A stretch of DNA of 61,860 nucleotides, from contig NZ_FNAM01000035.1 of assembly GCF_900101845.1 (NCBI RefSeq), forward strand, positions 1 to 61,860. Direction: 5' to 3'. The notes under the pieces are model-generated. The model was not told the origin of the DNA. It ran no database searches and saw nothing but the letters and a program-made list of their open reading frames with translations. The stretch comes from Sporomusa acidovorans. GTDB lineage: Bacteria > Bacillota > Negativicutes > Sporomusales > Sporomusaceae. This document shows positions 34,637 through 43,413 of the stretch, in pieces. A program made the translations under genes and the position numbers. Positions within the stretch are counted from its first letter, which is position 1; every line of letters begins with the position of its first letter.

Positions 34637-35536
34637 TCATGACCGGATATTTACCAGCCTTTCCTGAAGTAGTTTAATAAAAGCTTTCATGGCGTGGTTG
34701 ACCCATCTGTCTTTATGATGAACTAAAAAGGCAGTAACCTCAATTTCAGGTCCCTTCCAGGGTAACAGTACCAATTCTCCTGACTCAAGTTCGTTGGCTA
34801 CCGAAATTAATGGCAATAATGTAATCCCTGTATTTTGCATAATGAGTTGTTTGATTGCCTGTATTTGTCCAACTTCAAGGATGGTTTTCAGGTGTATATT
34901 TTCCCGCTGGAGTGTCTTTTCCAAAAGAATGCGATAATTGCTATCCGATTCAACCGAAACCAGCGTTTGATCATTTAACATTTTGGGATCTAACTCATCG
35001 AGTTTGGCAAGCTCATGCGCGGGGGAAGTCACTAAAACAATTGATTCCGGCCAAAGAGCCGTGCTGATTAAGTCCGAATCATTAATTGAAGGTTCCAGAA
35101 ATAAGGCAAGATCCATTACTTTTTTGCGTAATAGAATACGAAAATCATTACTGGTGCCGTATTTGATCTTTAATTCCACGTCCGGATAAAGTGAACTGTA
35201 TTCTTTTAGTATCGGGGTCATTCGGAATACACACAATGATTCGGGCATGCCAATAATGAGCGGTCCACTGGGTATATTCGATTTATTCAGGGCGTTCTTG
35301 GCGTCATCTTCGAGTTTAATAATTTTCTCGGCATAGTCATAAAGACGCTGACCATCTTCCGTTAACGTAATTTGTTGGCCGAACCGTTCAAATAAGAGTG
35401 TGTTTAGCTCTTTTTCAAGCAACTGAATATGAGTGGTCACCGTGGATTGCGTATAGCCTGAGAATTGGGCGGCATGGGAAAAGTTTCCCAATTTTACAAT
35501 ATTAATAAAGGTCTTTAGTTGGCGAATTTCCACCAT
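34637..35536 (-). CDS. LysR-family transcriptional regulator
   Basis: The 299-residue protein has an N-terminal winged helix-turn-helix (NIVKLGNFSHAAQFSGYTQS, about 12-31) and a LysR substrate-binding domain (PLIIGMPESLC onward). It is divergent from the pxpB gene across a 219-base region and probably controls the 5-oxoproline/2-oxoglutarate genes. A near-palindrome TATCAAA-GT-TTTGATA lies near the pxpB start. The ligand may be a pathway intermediate; this is inference. Confidence 0.85.
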   Translation of the reverse strand: MVEIRQLKTFINIVKLGNFSHAAQFSGYTQSTVTTHIQLLEKELNTLLFERFGQQITLTEDGQRLYDYAEKIIKLEDDAKNALNKSNIPSGPLIIGMPESLCVFRMTPILKEYSSLYPDVELKIKYGTSNDFRILLRKKVMDLALFLEPSINDSDLISTALWPESIVLVTSPAHELAKLDELDPKMLNDQTLVSVESDSNYRILLEKTLQRENIHLKTILEVGQIQAIKQLIMQNTGITLLPLISVANELESGELVLLPWKGPEIEVTAFLVHHKDRWVNHAMKAFIKLLQERLVNIRS

Positions 35537-35701
35537 AAATCACTCCTTCAATAAAATCGAATAGGAGTATTTAATCTTTCAATTTTACGACTACATCTAT
35601 TAATGATATTATAAATGTCGAAAGATGTCTAGCGTGTTACAATGTTACAAGCACATCATAAAAAATGGAATGATCCCGAATATCGTTAAATTTCTGAATG
35701 T

Positions 35702-35717
35702 TATCAAAGTTTTGATA
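35702..35717. promoter_or_regulatory. Candidate LysR operator
   Basis: TATCAAA and TTTGATA form a perfect inverted repeat around GT, 39 bases before the pxpB start in the divergent region. Confidence 0.4.
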
Positions 35718-35755
35718 GCGGCAGTTTGATACTCTGAATCACAAAGGAGTATTTT

Positions 35756-36496
35756 ATGGACGATTATATCAAAAATGTAAGAATACTGGTTGCAGGCGAA
35801 CAAGGAATCGTAATTGACTTTGGTAATGAAATCACGACTGCAATTAACCGGCTCGTTCAGCAGTTGGTTGAAGTTTTAAACAGTTGGGCAGTGAGCGGAA
35901 TCGTCGAAGTTGTGCCGACATACCGGTCGGTTATCATTTATTTCGATCCGTTGCAGATTGCTCGCGGTGAACTGACCCTGGGGATTCAACGCTTTTTAAC
36001 CCAAATAGGCAATGGGGAAATGCAAGAGATTCCGCGCAGGGTAATCCAAGTTCCCGTATGTTATGGTGGCGTTTTTGGTCCGGACATTGATTATGTTGTT
36101 CGCCGGACAAAATTATCCATAGAAGAAGTCATTCGTATTCATACATCAAGAAAATATTTGGTCTACATGTTGGGATTTACGCCGGGGTTTCCCTATTTGG
36201 GCGGCCTTGATGAGAGACTTGTGGTTCCCCGGCTGAAACAAGGCAGAAATAAAATTCCAACCGGCTCGGTAGGAATTGCCGGCCGACAGACCGGTTTTTA
36301 CACAGTGGAAAGTTCCGGCGAATGGCGTTTAATCGGGCGTACACCCTTACGGGCATTTTATCCGGGCAACCCGAATCCCTTTTTGTTTGCCGCCGGCGAC
36401 TACTTGCAATTTAAGCCCATATCTGTAGACGAATTTTTCGAAATCTTCAGCAAGGTTGAAGCGGGTTCTTATTCCCCGGAGATTACGGCTTTTTAA
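35756..36496 (+). CDS. pxpB: 5-oxoprolinase subunit B (first copy)
   Basis: The 246-residue protein is a KipI/PxpB family member, with IHTSRKYLVYMLGFTPGFPY, GGLDERLVVPR and NKIPTGSVGIAGRQTGFYTV. PxpB works with PxpA and PxpC in ATP-driven opening of 5-oxo-L-proline to glutamate. This copy is separated from pxpC by the kor genes and a second pxpB at 39433. The paralogues differ clearly in sequence. It has a good RBS (AAAGGAG). It may serve as a spare subunit or a regulator, as KipI does in Bacillus. Confidence 0.85.
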   Translation: MDDYIKNVRILVAGEQGIVIDFGNEITTAINRLVQQLVEVLNSWAVSGIVEVVPTYRSVIIYFDPLQIARGELTLGIQRFLTQIGNGEMQEIPRRVIQVPVCYGGVFGPDIDYVVRRTKLSIEEVIRIHTSRKYLVYMLGFTPGFPYLGGLDERLVVPRLKQGRNKIPTGSVGIAGRQTGFYTVESSGEWRLIGRTPLRAFYPGNPNPFLFAAGDYLQFKPISVDEFFEIFSKVEAGSYSPEITAF

Positions 36497-36621
36497 AGAA
36501 CGAAAAGGCCCTAGAGGAATATGGGTATAGTGTTCTTTATTTTCATGAACACATAATACATCATACAATATACAAATATGCTAAATGGATAATTTGATTT
36601 TATATAGGGGGAGGTGAGGTA

Positions 36622-36807
36622 ATGAAGATAAAAACAATCGTTGCCCATTGTAAAGGATGTGGCATTTGTATAGAGTTTTGTCCTAAAAAAGTTCTTGAAT
36701 TAAATGAAATGGGCAAAGTCAATGTCGCTCAAGAAGAGGAATGCGTAAGTTGCGGCCAATGTGAGCTGCGTTGTCCGGACTATGCCATCTTTGTCAGAAA
36801 AGGGTAA
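36622..36807 (+). CDS. korD: 2-oxoglutarate:ferredoxin oxidoreductase delta subunit (2x[4Fe-4S] ferredoxin)
   Basis: The 61-residue protein has two CxxCxxCxxxCP clusters, CKGCGICIEFCPKKV and CVSCGQCELRCPDYA. It passes electrons from the thiamine enzyme to external ferredoxin. It is the first of four genes (korD, korA, korB, korC) with tight spacing. RBS is AGGGGGAGGTGAGG. Confidence 0.88.
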   Translation: MKIKTIVAHCKGCGICIEFCPKKVLELNEMGKVNVAQEEECVSCGQCELRCPDYAIFVRKG

Positions 36808-36826
36808 TTTAGGAGGTATCAATCCA

Positions 36827-37957
36827 ATGTCTAAAGCAGTATTAATGCAAGGCAACCAGGCTTGTGCCGAAGGGGCTATTGTTGCGGGCGCACGGTTTTT
36901 CGCAGGCTATCCCATAACCCCTTCGACAGAGATCGCTGAAATGCTTGCCAAAAGACTTCCCCAGGTCGGTGGGACTTTTATTCAAATGGAAGACGAGATT
37001 GCCGGTATTGCCGCTGTAATCGGCAGTTCGATAGCCGGAACAAAATCACTGACAGCCACAAGTGGACCGGGTTTCTCACTCAAACAGGAGCTTATCGGCT
37101 ATGCTTCGATAGCGGAAGTACCTTGTGTGATTGTAAATGTGCAGCGTACCGGCCCAAGTACCGGTCAGCCGACCTCGCCTGCGCAGGGAGATGTTATGCA
37201 GGCTCGCTGGGGCTCGCATGGCGACAGGGGAGTAATTGCACTTAGTCCGTCGAGTGTTCCGGAAACTTTTACGCTTACAATTGATGCTTTTAATCTGGCT
37301 GAAAAATACCGTACGCCTGTTGTTCTCTTATTGGATGAAGTAATTGGCCATATGCGCGAAAAATTTATCATGCCGGACGTTAATCAACAAGTTATTTTTA
37401 ATCGCAAGAAACCGACTCTGCCGCCCAGTGAGTTCTTACCATACAAACCGGATGAGGATGGTGTTCCGCCAATGCCGGCATATGGCGACGGCTATCGTTT
37501 TCATACAACCGGACTAGTTCATGATTACACCGGATTTCCCACCGGCAGCAATGCTGTTACTAACGAAGTCATTGACCGGCTTCACACCAAAATTACAAAC
37601 CACCTTGACGATATTGTGAAATACGAGAATTTTAAACTGGACGGGGCGGAAATAGCGGTGGTTGCTTTTGGCGGGACTGCCCGCAGTGCGTATGCTGCCG
37701 TCGAAAATGCGCGGTCACAGGGGATTAAGGCCGGTTTATTCCGCCCGATTACGATTTGGCCTGCGCCGGAAAAACAACTTTCAAGACTGGCGGCCAATGT
37801 CAGTACGATCATTGTGGCTGAAATGAATCATGGCCAATATGTAAGTGAGGTTCGCCGGATTGTAAACGGTGAAACAAATGTAATTTCACTGGCGAAATGG
37901 AATAACGAACCGATTACGCCGGCGGAGATGCTTGCAGCTATTCAGGCAAGCCGCTAA
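36827..37957 (+). CDS. korA: 2-oxoglutarate:ferredoxin oxidoreductase alpha subunit
   Basis: The 376-residue subunit has the pyrimidine-binding part (ARFFAGYPITPSTEIAEMLA), QMEDEIAGIAAVIGSSIAGT and the C-terminal transketolase-like part. GYPITPSTEIAE favours 2-oxoglutarate over pyruvate or branched-chain acids. The complex converts 2-oxoglutarate and CoA into succinyl-CoA, CO2 and reduced ferredoxin. ATG 36827 behind TTTAGGAGGTATC is preferred to an upstream extension overlapping korD. Confidence 0.88.
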   Translation: MSKAVLMQGNQACAEGAIVAGARFFAGYPITPSTEIAEMLAKRLPQVGGTFIQMEDEIAGIAAVIGSSIAGTKSLTATSGPGFSLKQELIGYASIAEVPCVIVNVQRTGPSTGQPTSPAQGDVMQARWGSHGDRGVIALSPSSVPETFTLTIDAFNLAEKYRTPVVLLLDEVIGHMREKFIMPDVNQQVIFNRKKPTLPPSEFLPYKPDEDGVPPMPAYGDGYRFHTTGLVHDYTGFPTGSNAVTNEVIDRLHTKITNHLDDIVKYENFKLDGAEIAVVAFGGTARSAYAAVENARSQGIKAGLFRPITIWPAPEKQLSRLAANVSTIIVAEMNHGQYVSEVRRIVNGETNVISLAKWNNEPITPAEMLAAIQASR

Positions 37958-37969
37958 GGGGGGAGCAGT

Positions 37970-38788
37970 ATGGAAAAATTATTAGCAAAATATTTTCGGC
38001 AAAATTTGCCGCATATCTGGTGTCCGGGGTGTGGAAACGGGATTGTTACGGCAAGTGTTGTCAGAGCAATTGATAAGTTACAGCTTGATCAGGATAAGAC
38101 GGCAATTATATCCGGTATTGGTTGTTCGTCACGGGCGTCAGGTTATCTGAATTTTGATACTGTGCATACAGCCCATGGACGGGCCATTCCGTTTGCTACC
38201 GGCATCAAGCTGACTAAGCCTGATCATAATGTAATCGTACTTACCGGAGACGGCGATGCCACCGCGATTGGCGGCAATCATTTTATTCATGCCGCACGCC
38301 GCAATATTAACCTTACGGTTGTTGTTTATAATAACAGCATTTACGGGATGACAGGCGGCCAGTATTCGCCGTTGACACCGCATATGAGCATGGCAACTAC
38401 GGCTCCTTATGGCAATGTTGACCGGCCGTTTGATTTATTTGAACTTGCCAAAGGGGCTGGCGCCACTTTTATTGCCAGGGCAACAACGTATCATGCCAAC
38501 CTGCTTGCCAACCTTATCGCCCAGGCCATCAGTCATAAGGGCTTTGCTCTTGTGGAAGCCATTTCTGCATGCCCGATCTCTTTTGGACGCCAGAACAAAA
38601 TGGGCGGCCCGGCTAATATGATGAAATGGCAGCGGGATCATGCTTTTATGATAGAAGCTAAAGCTAAAATGGATCCAACCCAGCTTGAGGGGAAATTCCC
38701 TATTGGCGTATTATATCAGGGCGAAGGTCCGGAATATGTGACTGAGTACCAGAAGGTAATTCAGCGGGCGATGGGGAGTGAAAAATAA
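37970..38788 (+). CDS. korB: 2-oxoglutarate:ferredoxin oxidoreductase beta subunit
   Basis: The 272-residue subunit binds thiamine diphosphate and has the motif HIWCPGCGNGIV, GIGCSSRASGYLNFDTVHTA and the GDGDATAIGGNHFIHAARRN pyrophosphate/Mg site. It works with KorA. The stop codon touches the korC start. It has a strong RBS (AAGGGGGGAGC). Confidence 0.9.
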   Translation: MEKLLAKYFRQNLPHIWCPGCGNGIVTASVVRAIDKLQLDQDKTAIISGIGCSSRASGYLNFDTVHTAHGRAIPFATGIKLTKPDHNVIVLTGDGDATAIGGNHFIHAARRNINLTVVVYNNSIYGMTGGQYSPLTPHMSMATTAPYGNVDRPFDLFELAKGAGATFIARATTYHANLLANLIAQAISHKGFALVEAISACPISFGRQNKMGGPANMMKWQRDHAFMIEAKAKMDPTQLEGKFPIGVLYQGEGPEYVTEYQKVIQRAMGSEK

Positions 38789-39313
38789 ATGAGAGAATTT
38801 CGATTAAGCGGCTCCGGCGGACAGGGGCTGATTCTGGCCGGCATTATTTTGGCAGAAGCTGCTATCGGTGACGGTAAGGAAGCGGTTCAGTCACAGTCTT
38901 ACGGCCCGGAAGCGCGTGGCGGCTCCAGCAAATCGGAAGTAATTATCAGTGATTCGGCAATTTATTATCCCAAAGTGGAGAACCCGGATTTTCTGCTGGC
39001 AATGACGCAAGAAGCACTTGATAAATATAGCGGTGACCTTAAAGCGGATGGCGTTCTCGTAGTGGACAGCACCTTTGTTAAGGAAGTGCCTGAGCGCTTC
39101 CAAAAGGTGCATGCAGTACCTATTACGCGGCTGGCCAAGGAACAACTGGGACGAGATTTATTTGCCAATATTATTGCGTTGGGAATAGTTGCCAAGATTA
39201 CCAAGGCCGTAAGTCTTGCCGCCTTGGAACAAGCTGTGCTGGCACGCGTTCCCAAAGGAACGGAACAAAAAAACAAACAGGCATTGGAACTGGGAATTGC
39301 TTCGATAAAATAA
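38789..39313 (+). CDS. korC: 2-oxoglutarate:ferredoxin oxidoreductase gamma subunit
   Basis: The 174-residue subunit begins REFRLSGSGGQGLILAGIIL, the glycine-rich start of gamma subunits, and contains SQSYGPEARGGSSKSEVIIS. It completes the KorDABC complex. A terminator follows directly, so korDABC is one unit, with pxpB either in it or upstream. Confidence 0.9.
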   Translation: MREFRLSGSGGQGLILAGIILAEAAIGDGKEAVQSQSYGPEARGGSSKSEVIISDSAIYYPKVENPDFLLAMTQEALDKYSGDLKADGVLVVDSTFVKEVPERFQKVHAVPITRLAKEQLGRDLFANIIALGIVAKITKAVSLAALEQAVLARVPKGTEQKNKQALELGIASIK

Positions 39314-39317
39314 AATG

Positions 39318-39351
39318 AAAAACGCACAAGGTAGGAAATCCTTGTGCGTTT
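39318..39351 (+). terminator. Terminator after korC
   Basis: AAACGCACAAGG and CCTTGTGCGTTT form a 12-bp stem with an 8-base loop; the T tail is short. Confidence 0.75.
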
Positions 39352-39432
39352 CCTGACATAGTCCAGTTGTATAGATAAGCTTGGCGTGCGATACAAAAAC
39401 TTAGATACTTATAAACGGAAGCTGGTGAAGAA

Positions 39433-40170
39433 ATGAATGGTGTGGAGTTGTTCTATGCGGGCGAGCAGGGGCTGGTCGTAGAGTTTGGCAAGGGTATTGA
39501 TAAAACGGTCAATCGTAAGGTTCATAATTTGACAAAAAAATTAAGTAACAGAGCCAATAAGGCAATTCTGGAAATTGTGCCAACCTACCGGTCATTGCTT
39601 GTTTATTTTGACCCAATTATTATGAAGCGAAAAGATTTGATTGCGCAGGTTGAAACTTTGCTGATGTCTGAAAATTGCGAATTACCGTCAGCGGAGAAAG
39701 CGGAAAAGGCCAAGATTGTCCACATTCCTGTTTGCTACCAGGAAAAGTTTGCTCCTGACTTGGAATTTGTAGCCGAGTATAACGGGATTTCTGCGGAAGA
39801 GGTTGTTCGTATTCATACGTCTACTCCTTATTTGGTTTATATGCTTGGGTTTACACCTGGCTTTCCCTATCTTGGCGGTATGTCACCCCAGATAGCGACG
39901 CCGCGTCTGGAAAAACCCAGAGTAAAGATTCCGGCCGGATCTGTTGGTATCGCCGGCAGTCAAACCGGTTTTTATCCTATTGAAAGCCCGGGAGGCTGGC
40001 GGTTAATTGGCCGTACCCCCGTAAAAGCCTTTGACCCGGCTGCGGCCAATCCATTTCTGTTTGCTGCCGGTGATTATTTGCAGTTTGAGCCAATTTCACT
40101 AAAAGAATATACCGATATTCGCCAGCAGGTGGATGCAGGCCAGTATCTTCCTGAAATTTCAGAATTATAG
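39433..40170 (+). CDS. pxpB: 5-oxoprolinase subunit B (second copy)
   Basis: The 245-residue KipI/PxpB protein has RIHTSTPYLVYMLGFTPGFP, KIPAGSVGIAGSQTGFYPIE and GGWRLIGRTPVKAF. It is directly followed by pxpC, so it is the best candidate for the catalytic partner of PxpC and PxpA. It shares the same core motifs as the copy at 35756. Confidence 0.88.
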   Translation: MNGVELFYAGEQGLVVEFGKGIDKTVNRKVHNLTKKLSNRANKAILEIVPTYRSLLVYFDPIIMKRKDLIAQVETLLMSENCELPSAEKAEKAKIVHIPVCYQEKFAPDLEFVAEYNGISAEEVVRIHTSTPYLVYMLGFTPGFPYLGGMSPQIATPRLEKPRVKIPAGSVGIAGSQTGFYPIESPGGWRLIGRTPVKAFDPAAANPFLFAAGDYLQFEPISLKEYTDIRQQVDAGQYLPEISEL

Positions 40171-40183
40171 AGGGGGTGAGAAG

Positions 40184-41209
40184 ATGTTTACAACAACAAA
40201 TCCGGGATTTTTTACAACCATTCAGGATGGCGGCCGTTGGGGCTATCAAGCATACGGTATGCCGGTGGCGGGAGCCATGGATCGCTATGCATACCGGGTT
40301 GCCAATCTTTTAGTTGGCAATAACACAAATGCTGCTGCTATTGAAATGACGATACTTGGCGCTTCCTTCAAATTTGACGAGAGTCAGCTGGTTGCTCTAT
40401 GCGGCGCCGATATGCAGGCCAAACTGGATGGTGTAAGTGTAAAAAATTGGTCTGCCTTTGTTGTACAAAAAGGCAGCGAACTTAAGCTGGAATATGCTGT
40501 GACAGGCTGCAGAGCCTATCTGGCTGTTCGCGGCGGCATTGACGTACCCAGTGTGCTGGGGAGCCGCTCAACCTATACGCGTGCCAAGGTTGGCGGCTTG
40601 GAAGGACGGGCTCTTAGTCAGGGCGATGTGCTGAATGTCGGCAAGGAAACAGAAACCGAAGCTCAGGCGGGAAGCCTGGAGGCTCACTATATTCCCCAGT
40701 ATGAACAAAGTTTGACATTACGCATTCTTCTGGGGCCGCAGGATGATATGTTTACGGCGGAAGCAGTAGCGACTCTGCTAAAGAACGGGTATGTCATTAC
40801 GGATGAGGCGGACCGTATGGGGTACCGGCTGGTAGGTCCGAAGATTACCCATAAGGATAAAGCCGATATTGTATCGGACGCATTGCCTTTTGGCGCGATT
40901 CAAGTACCGGCGCATGGGATGCCGATTATCATGATGGCCGACCGGCAAACCACCGGCGGCTACGCTAAAATCGGCACAGTGATCGGGCCGGATTTATCTA
41001 AACTTGCACAAGCCAAGCCGGGTGACGAAGTCTGCTTCAGGCTATGCTCGGAAGAGGAAGCAATACAGGCTTTACAAGCAGAGCAGCAAGCGTATGCTGA
41101 TATTGCCCAAAGTATTCAGCCGGGCAAGCGGGTTTCTGAAACGGTCCGTCAGTTTACCATTACCATCGGCAATCAGGGGTATACCGTCCAAGTGGAAGAG
41201 TGCGATTAA
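40184..41209 (+). CDS. pxpC: 5-oxoprolinase subunit C (biotin-carboxylase-like KipA family)
   Basis: The 341-residue protein starts TTTNPGFFTTIQDGGRWGYQ, with GMPVAGAMDRYAYRVANLLV and VSDALPFGAIQVPAHGMPII, the family hallmarks. With PxpB it forms the ATP-dependent 5-oxoproline phosphorylating module. ATG 40184 behind AGAGGGGGTGAGAAG is preferred over an upstream extension into pxpB. Confidence 0.88.
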   Translation: MFTTTNPGFFTTIQDGGRWGYQAYGMPVAGAMDRYAYRVANLLVGNNTNAAAIEMTILGASFKFDESQLVALCGADMQAKLDGVSVKNWSAFVVQKGSELKLEYAVTGCRAYLAVRGGIDVPSVLGSRSTYTRAKVGGLEGRALSQGDVLNVGKETETEAQAGSLEAHYIPQYEQSLTLRILLGPQDDMFTAEAVATLLKNGYVITDEADRMGYRLVGPKITHKDKADIVSDALPFGAIQVPAHGMPIIMMADRQTTGGYAKIGTVIGPDLSKLAQAKPGDEVCFRLCSEEEAIQALQAEQQAYADIAQSIQPGKRVSETVRQFTITIGNQGYTVQVEECD

Positions 41210-41263
41210 GGCTCGCACTTGAACGAGATAGGATTGTGTAATAAAGGAGAGGAGCTGTAAGAC

Positions 41264-42055
41264 ATGGAGAGTTTAGGCTGTATGAATTCCCAGGATGTGA
41301 GGAGCTTGATCCGGAAAAAGCAGTTAGTAAAACCAACCGCCGGTATAGCGCAAGGTTATACGCAGGCTAATTTAGCTATTCTGCCCAGGGAATTGGCCTA
41401 TGATTTCTTATTGTTTGCTCAACGTAATCCCAAGCCTTGTCCGATACTTGACGTAACTGAGGTGGGGTCGCCGAAACCCAGGCTGATCGCACCGGGAGCA
41501 GACTTACGTTACGATATACCCAAGTACCGGGTATATAAACAAGGTGTGCTATGCGATGAAGTGCTTGATTTAGAGAAGTATTGGAGCAACGATTTAGTGG
41601 CCTTTTTGCTGGGATGCAGCTTTACTTTTGAAACACCTATGCTGAAAAATGGCATACCTGTGCGGCATATTGAAGAGAACTGCAATGTTCCCATGTATAT
41701 TACGAATATGGAATGTAAACCGGCGGGGATTTTTTCCGGCCCTATGGTTGTCAGTATGCGCCCGATTCCTGCAGAATTAGTCGTACGTGCTGTTCAGGTA
41801 ACATCACGTTTCCCCGCGGTTCATGGTGCCCCCGTCCATATTGGGTCTCCGGAAAGAATCGGCATTAAAGATATTAATAAACCGGATTTCGGCGATGCAG
41901 TTACGATCAAGCAAGGGGAAGTGCCGGTGTTTTGGGCTTGCGGCGTTACTCCCCAGGCAGTGGCAATGCGGGTAAAACCTGATTTGATGATTACTCACGC
42001 TCCGGGATATATGTTCATCTGCGACATTCGCGATGAAGACCTGTCGGTGTTTTAA
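41264..42055 (+). CDS. DUF1445/YcsI family protein, possible D-glutamate cyclase
   Basis: The 263-residue protein belongs to the YcsI/DUF1445 family, with [40 protein letters not shown] and [18 protein letters not shown] mammalian relative converts D-glutamate into 5-oxo-D-proline. Placed between pxpC and pxpA, it fits a supply of 5-oxoproline from D-glutamate. The name putative hydro-lyase is also used for the family. RBS is AAAGGAGAGGAG. Confidence 0.82.
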   Translation: MESLGCMNSQDVRSLIRKKQLVKPTAGIAQGYTQANLAILPRELAYDFLLFAQRNPKPCPILDVTEVGSPKPRLIAPGADLRYDIPKYRVYKQGVLCDEVLDLEKYWSNDLVAFLLGCSFTFETPMLKNGIPVRHIEENCNVPMYITNMECKPAGIFSGPMVVSMRPIPAELVVRAVQVTSRFPAVHGAPVHIGSPERIGIKDINKPDFGDAVTIKQGEVPVFWACGVTPQAVAMRVKPDLMITHAPGYMFICDIRDEDLSVF

Positions 42056-42097
42056 AACAAACGAATCAGTCCTGAAAAAGAGTAGGAGGTTGTTAGC

Positions 42098-42859
42098 ATG
42101 AATATCGACTTGAATTGTGATATGGGAGAAAGTTTTGGAATTTATACTCTTGGCCATGATGAGACAGCCATGCCTTATGTAACTTCAATTAATGTTGCGT
42201 GTGGTTTTCACGCATCAGATCCCAATAATATTGTTAAGACAATAAAAAAGGCAAAAAAGTATAACCTGGCGATTGGGGCGCACCCTTCTTTTCCTGATTT
42301 GGTAGGGTTCGGCAGACGGGCTATGGCGGCATCGCATGAGGAGATTTACGCGGATGTCGTTTATCAGATTGGCGCCTTAATGGGTATTTGTAAAACCGAA
42401 GGCCTTACCCTGCAGCATGTTAAACCCCATGGGGCTCTTTATAATATGGCGGAAAAGGATAGTAAGGTAGCGGCTGCCATTGCCAAAGCCATAAAAAGCA
42501 TTGATCCCAATCTTTACATGGTTTGTTCCTGCGGTTCGATGATGGTGCAAGGGGCTCAAGCTGTGGGGGTTAACTATGTGGAAGAGGCATTTGCGGATAG
42601 AGCTTACACGAAAGACGGCACACTGGTACCAAGGCGGGAGCCGGGAGCGGTTATTCAGGATCCTCAGGCGGTGGCCGACAGGGTACTCGCCATAATTAAG
42701 AACGGAAAAGTACAATCGATCGATGGATTTGACGTGGCGTTAAAACCACAAACCATATGCGTGCATGGCGACACGCCGGGAGCTGTTGATATGATCAAGG
42801 CAATTAGAACAAGACTAGTTCAGGACGGAATTGCAGTTAGACCATTCAGCGTTAAATAA
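42098..42859 (+). CDS. pxpA: 5-oxoprolinase subunit A (LamB/YcsF family)
   Basis: The 253-residue protein starts NIDLNCDMGESFGIYTLGHD, the family signature, and has SINVACGFHASDPN, GAHPSFPDLVGFGRRAM and HVKPHGALYN. It is the third component needed to open 5-oxo-L-proline to glutamate. Good RBS (GTAGGAGGTTG). Confidence 0.9.
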   Translation: MNIDLNCDMGESFGIYTLGHDETAMPYVTSINVACGFHASDPNNIVKTIKKAKKYNLAIGAHPSFPDLVGFGRRAMAASHEEIYADVVYQIGALMGICKTEGLTLQHVKPHGALYNMAEKDSKVAAAIAKAIKSIDPNLYMVCSCGSMMVQGAQAVGVNYVEEAFADRAYTKDGTLVPRREPGAVIQDPQAVADRVLAIIKNGKVQSIDGFDVALKPQTICVHGDTPGAVDMIKAIRTRLVQDGIAVRPFSVK

Positions 42860-42866
42860 TGTGCCC

Positions 42867-42919
42867 GGTCATGGTGTAATCGATCCATGCGGCCGCTTGG
42901 GATTGATTGCATCATGACC
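42867..42919 (+). other. 20-bp inverted repeat between pxpA and the next gene
   Basis: Arms 42867-42886 and 42900-42919 pair over all 20 positions if three G-U pairs are allowed, around a 13-base loop. There is no T run. It could be an RNA processing or stability element. Confidence 0.55.
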
Positions 42920-42973
42920 TTATAGCAAGAAGCGTAAGTTTGACAGGAAGGGACAAGCATTGAGGTGCGATGA

Positions 42974-43336
42974 ATGCAGGCGATAAATTTTTCTTTACCC
43001 GAGTCCTATAGTATTTTGCAAGCGCAAAGCTCAGGCTGCACCATCCGTTATGGCGTTAAAACAGACTGCTATCAAGAGGGACAAGTCGTAGATATTACTG
43101 TCGGTGACACTTATATGAAAAAGGTAAAAGTTTACACTGCCTATATTGATAAAGTATTGGTAAAGCCAATTGCTTTGCTGACAGGCCGGGAGATAAAAGG
43201 GGAAAACCAAAAACTAAATACCGTTGATGAGTTTCTGGTCTGGTATGGCCGTGTCTTAAAAAAAGCAGTGAGTGGTTCAGATCTTGTTACGGTCATTTAT
43301 TTTTCTGAGATAACGGGTTGCTATGGTGAAGTTTAG
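42974..43336 (+). CDS. Small protein, possibly ASCH-like
   Basis: The 120-residue protein (ATG behind GAGGTGCGATGA) has a beta-rich first half (VVDITVGDTYMKKVKVYTAY) that recalls ASCH/PUA-like domains, then a helical end (NTVDEFLVWYGRVLKKA). The family match is weak. It lies between the pxp and mut gene groups in the same direction. No function can be assigned. Confidence 0.55.
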   Translation: MQAINFSLPESYSILQAQSSGCTIRYGVKTDCYQEGQVVDITVGDTYMKKVKVYTAYIDKVLVKPIALLTGREIKGENQKLNTVDEFLVWYGRVLKKAVSGSDLVTVIYFSEITGCYGEV

Positions 43337-43413
43337 GCAAACTGCCGGCATAAATTATTTTTATCTTCGCGTCAAAAGTAACAACAGATTAGTAAGTTAA
43401 AGGAGAACGAAAA

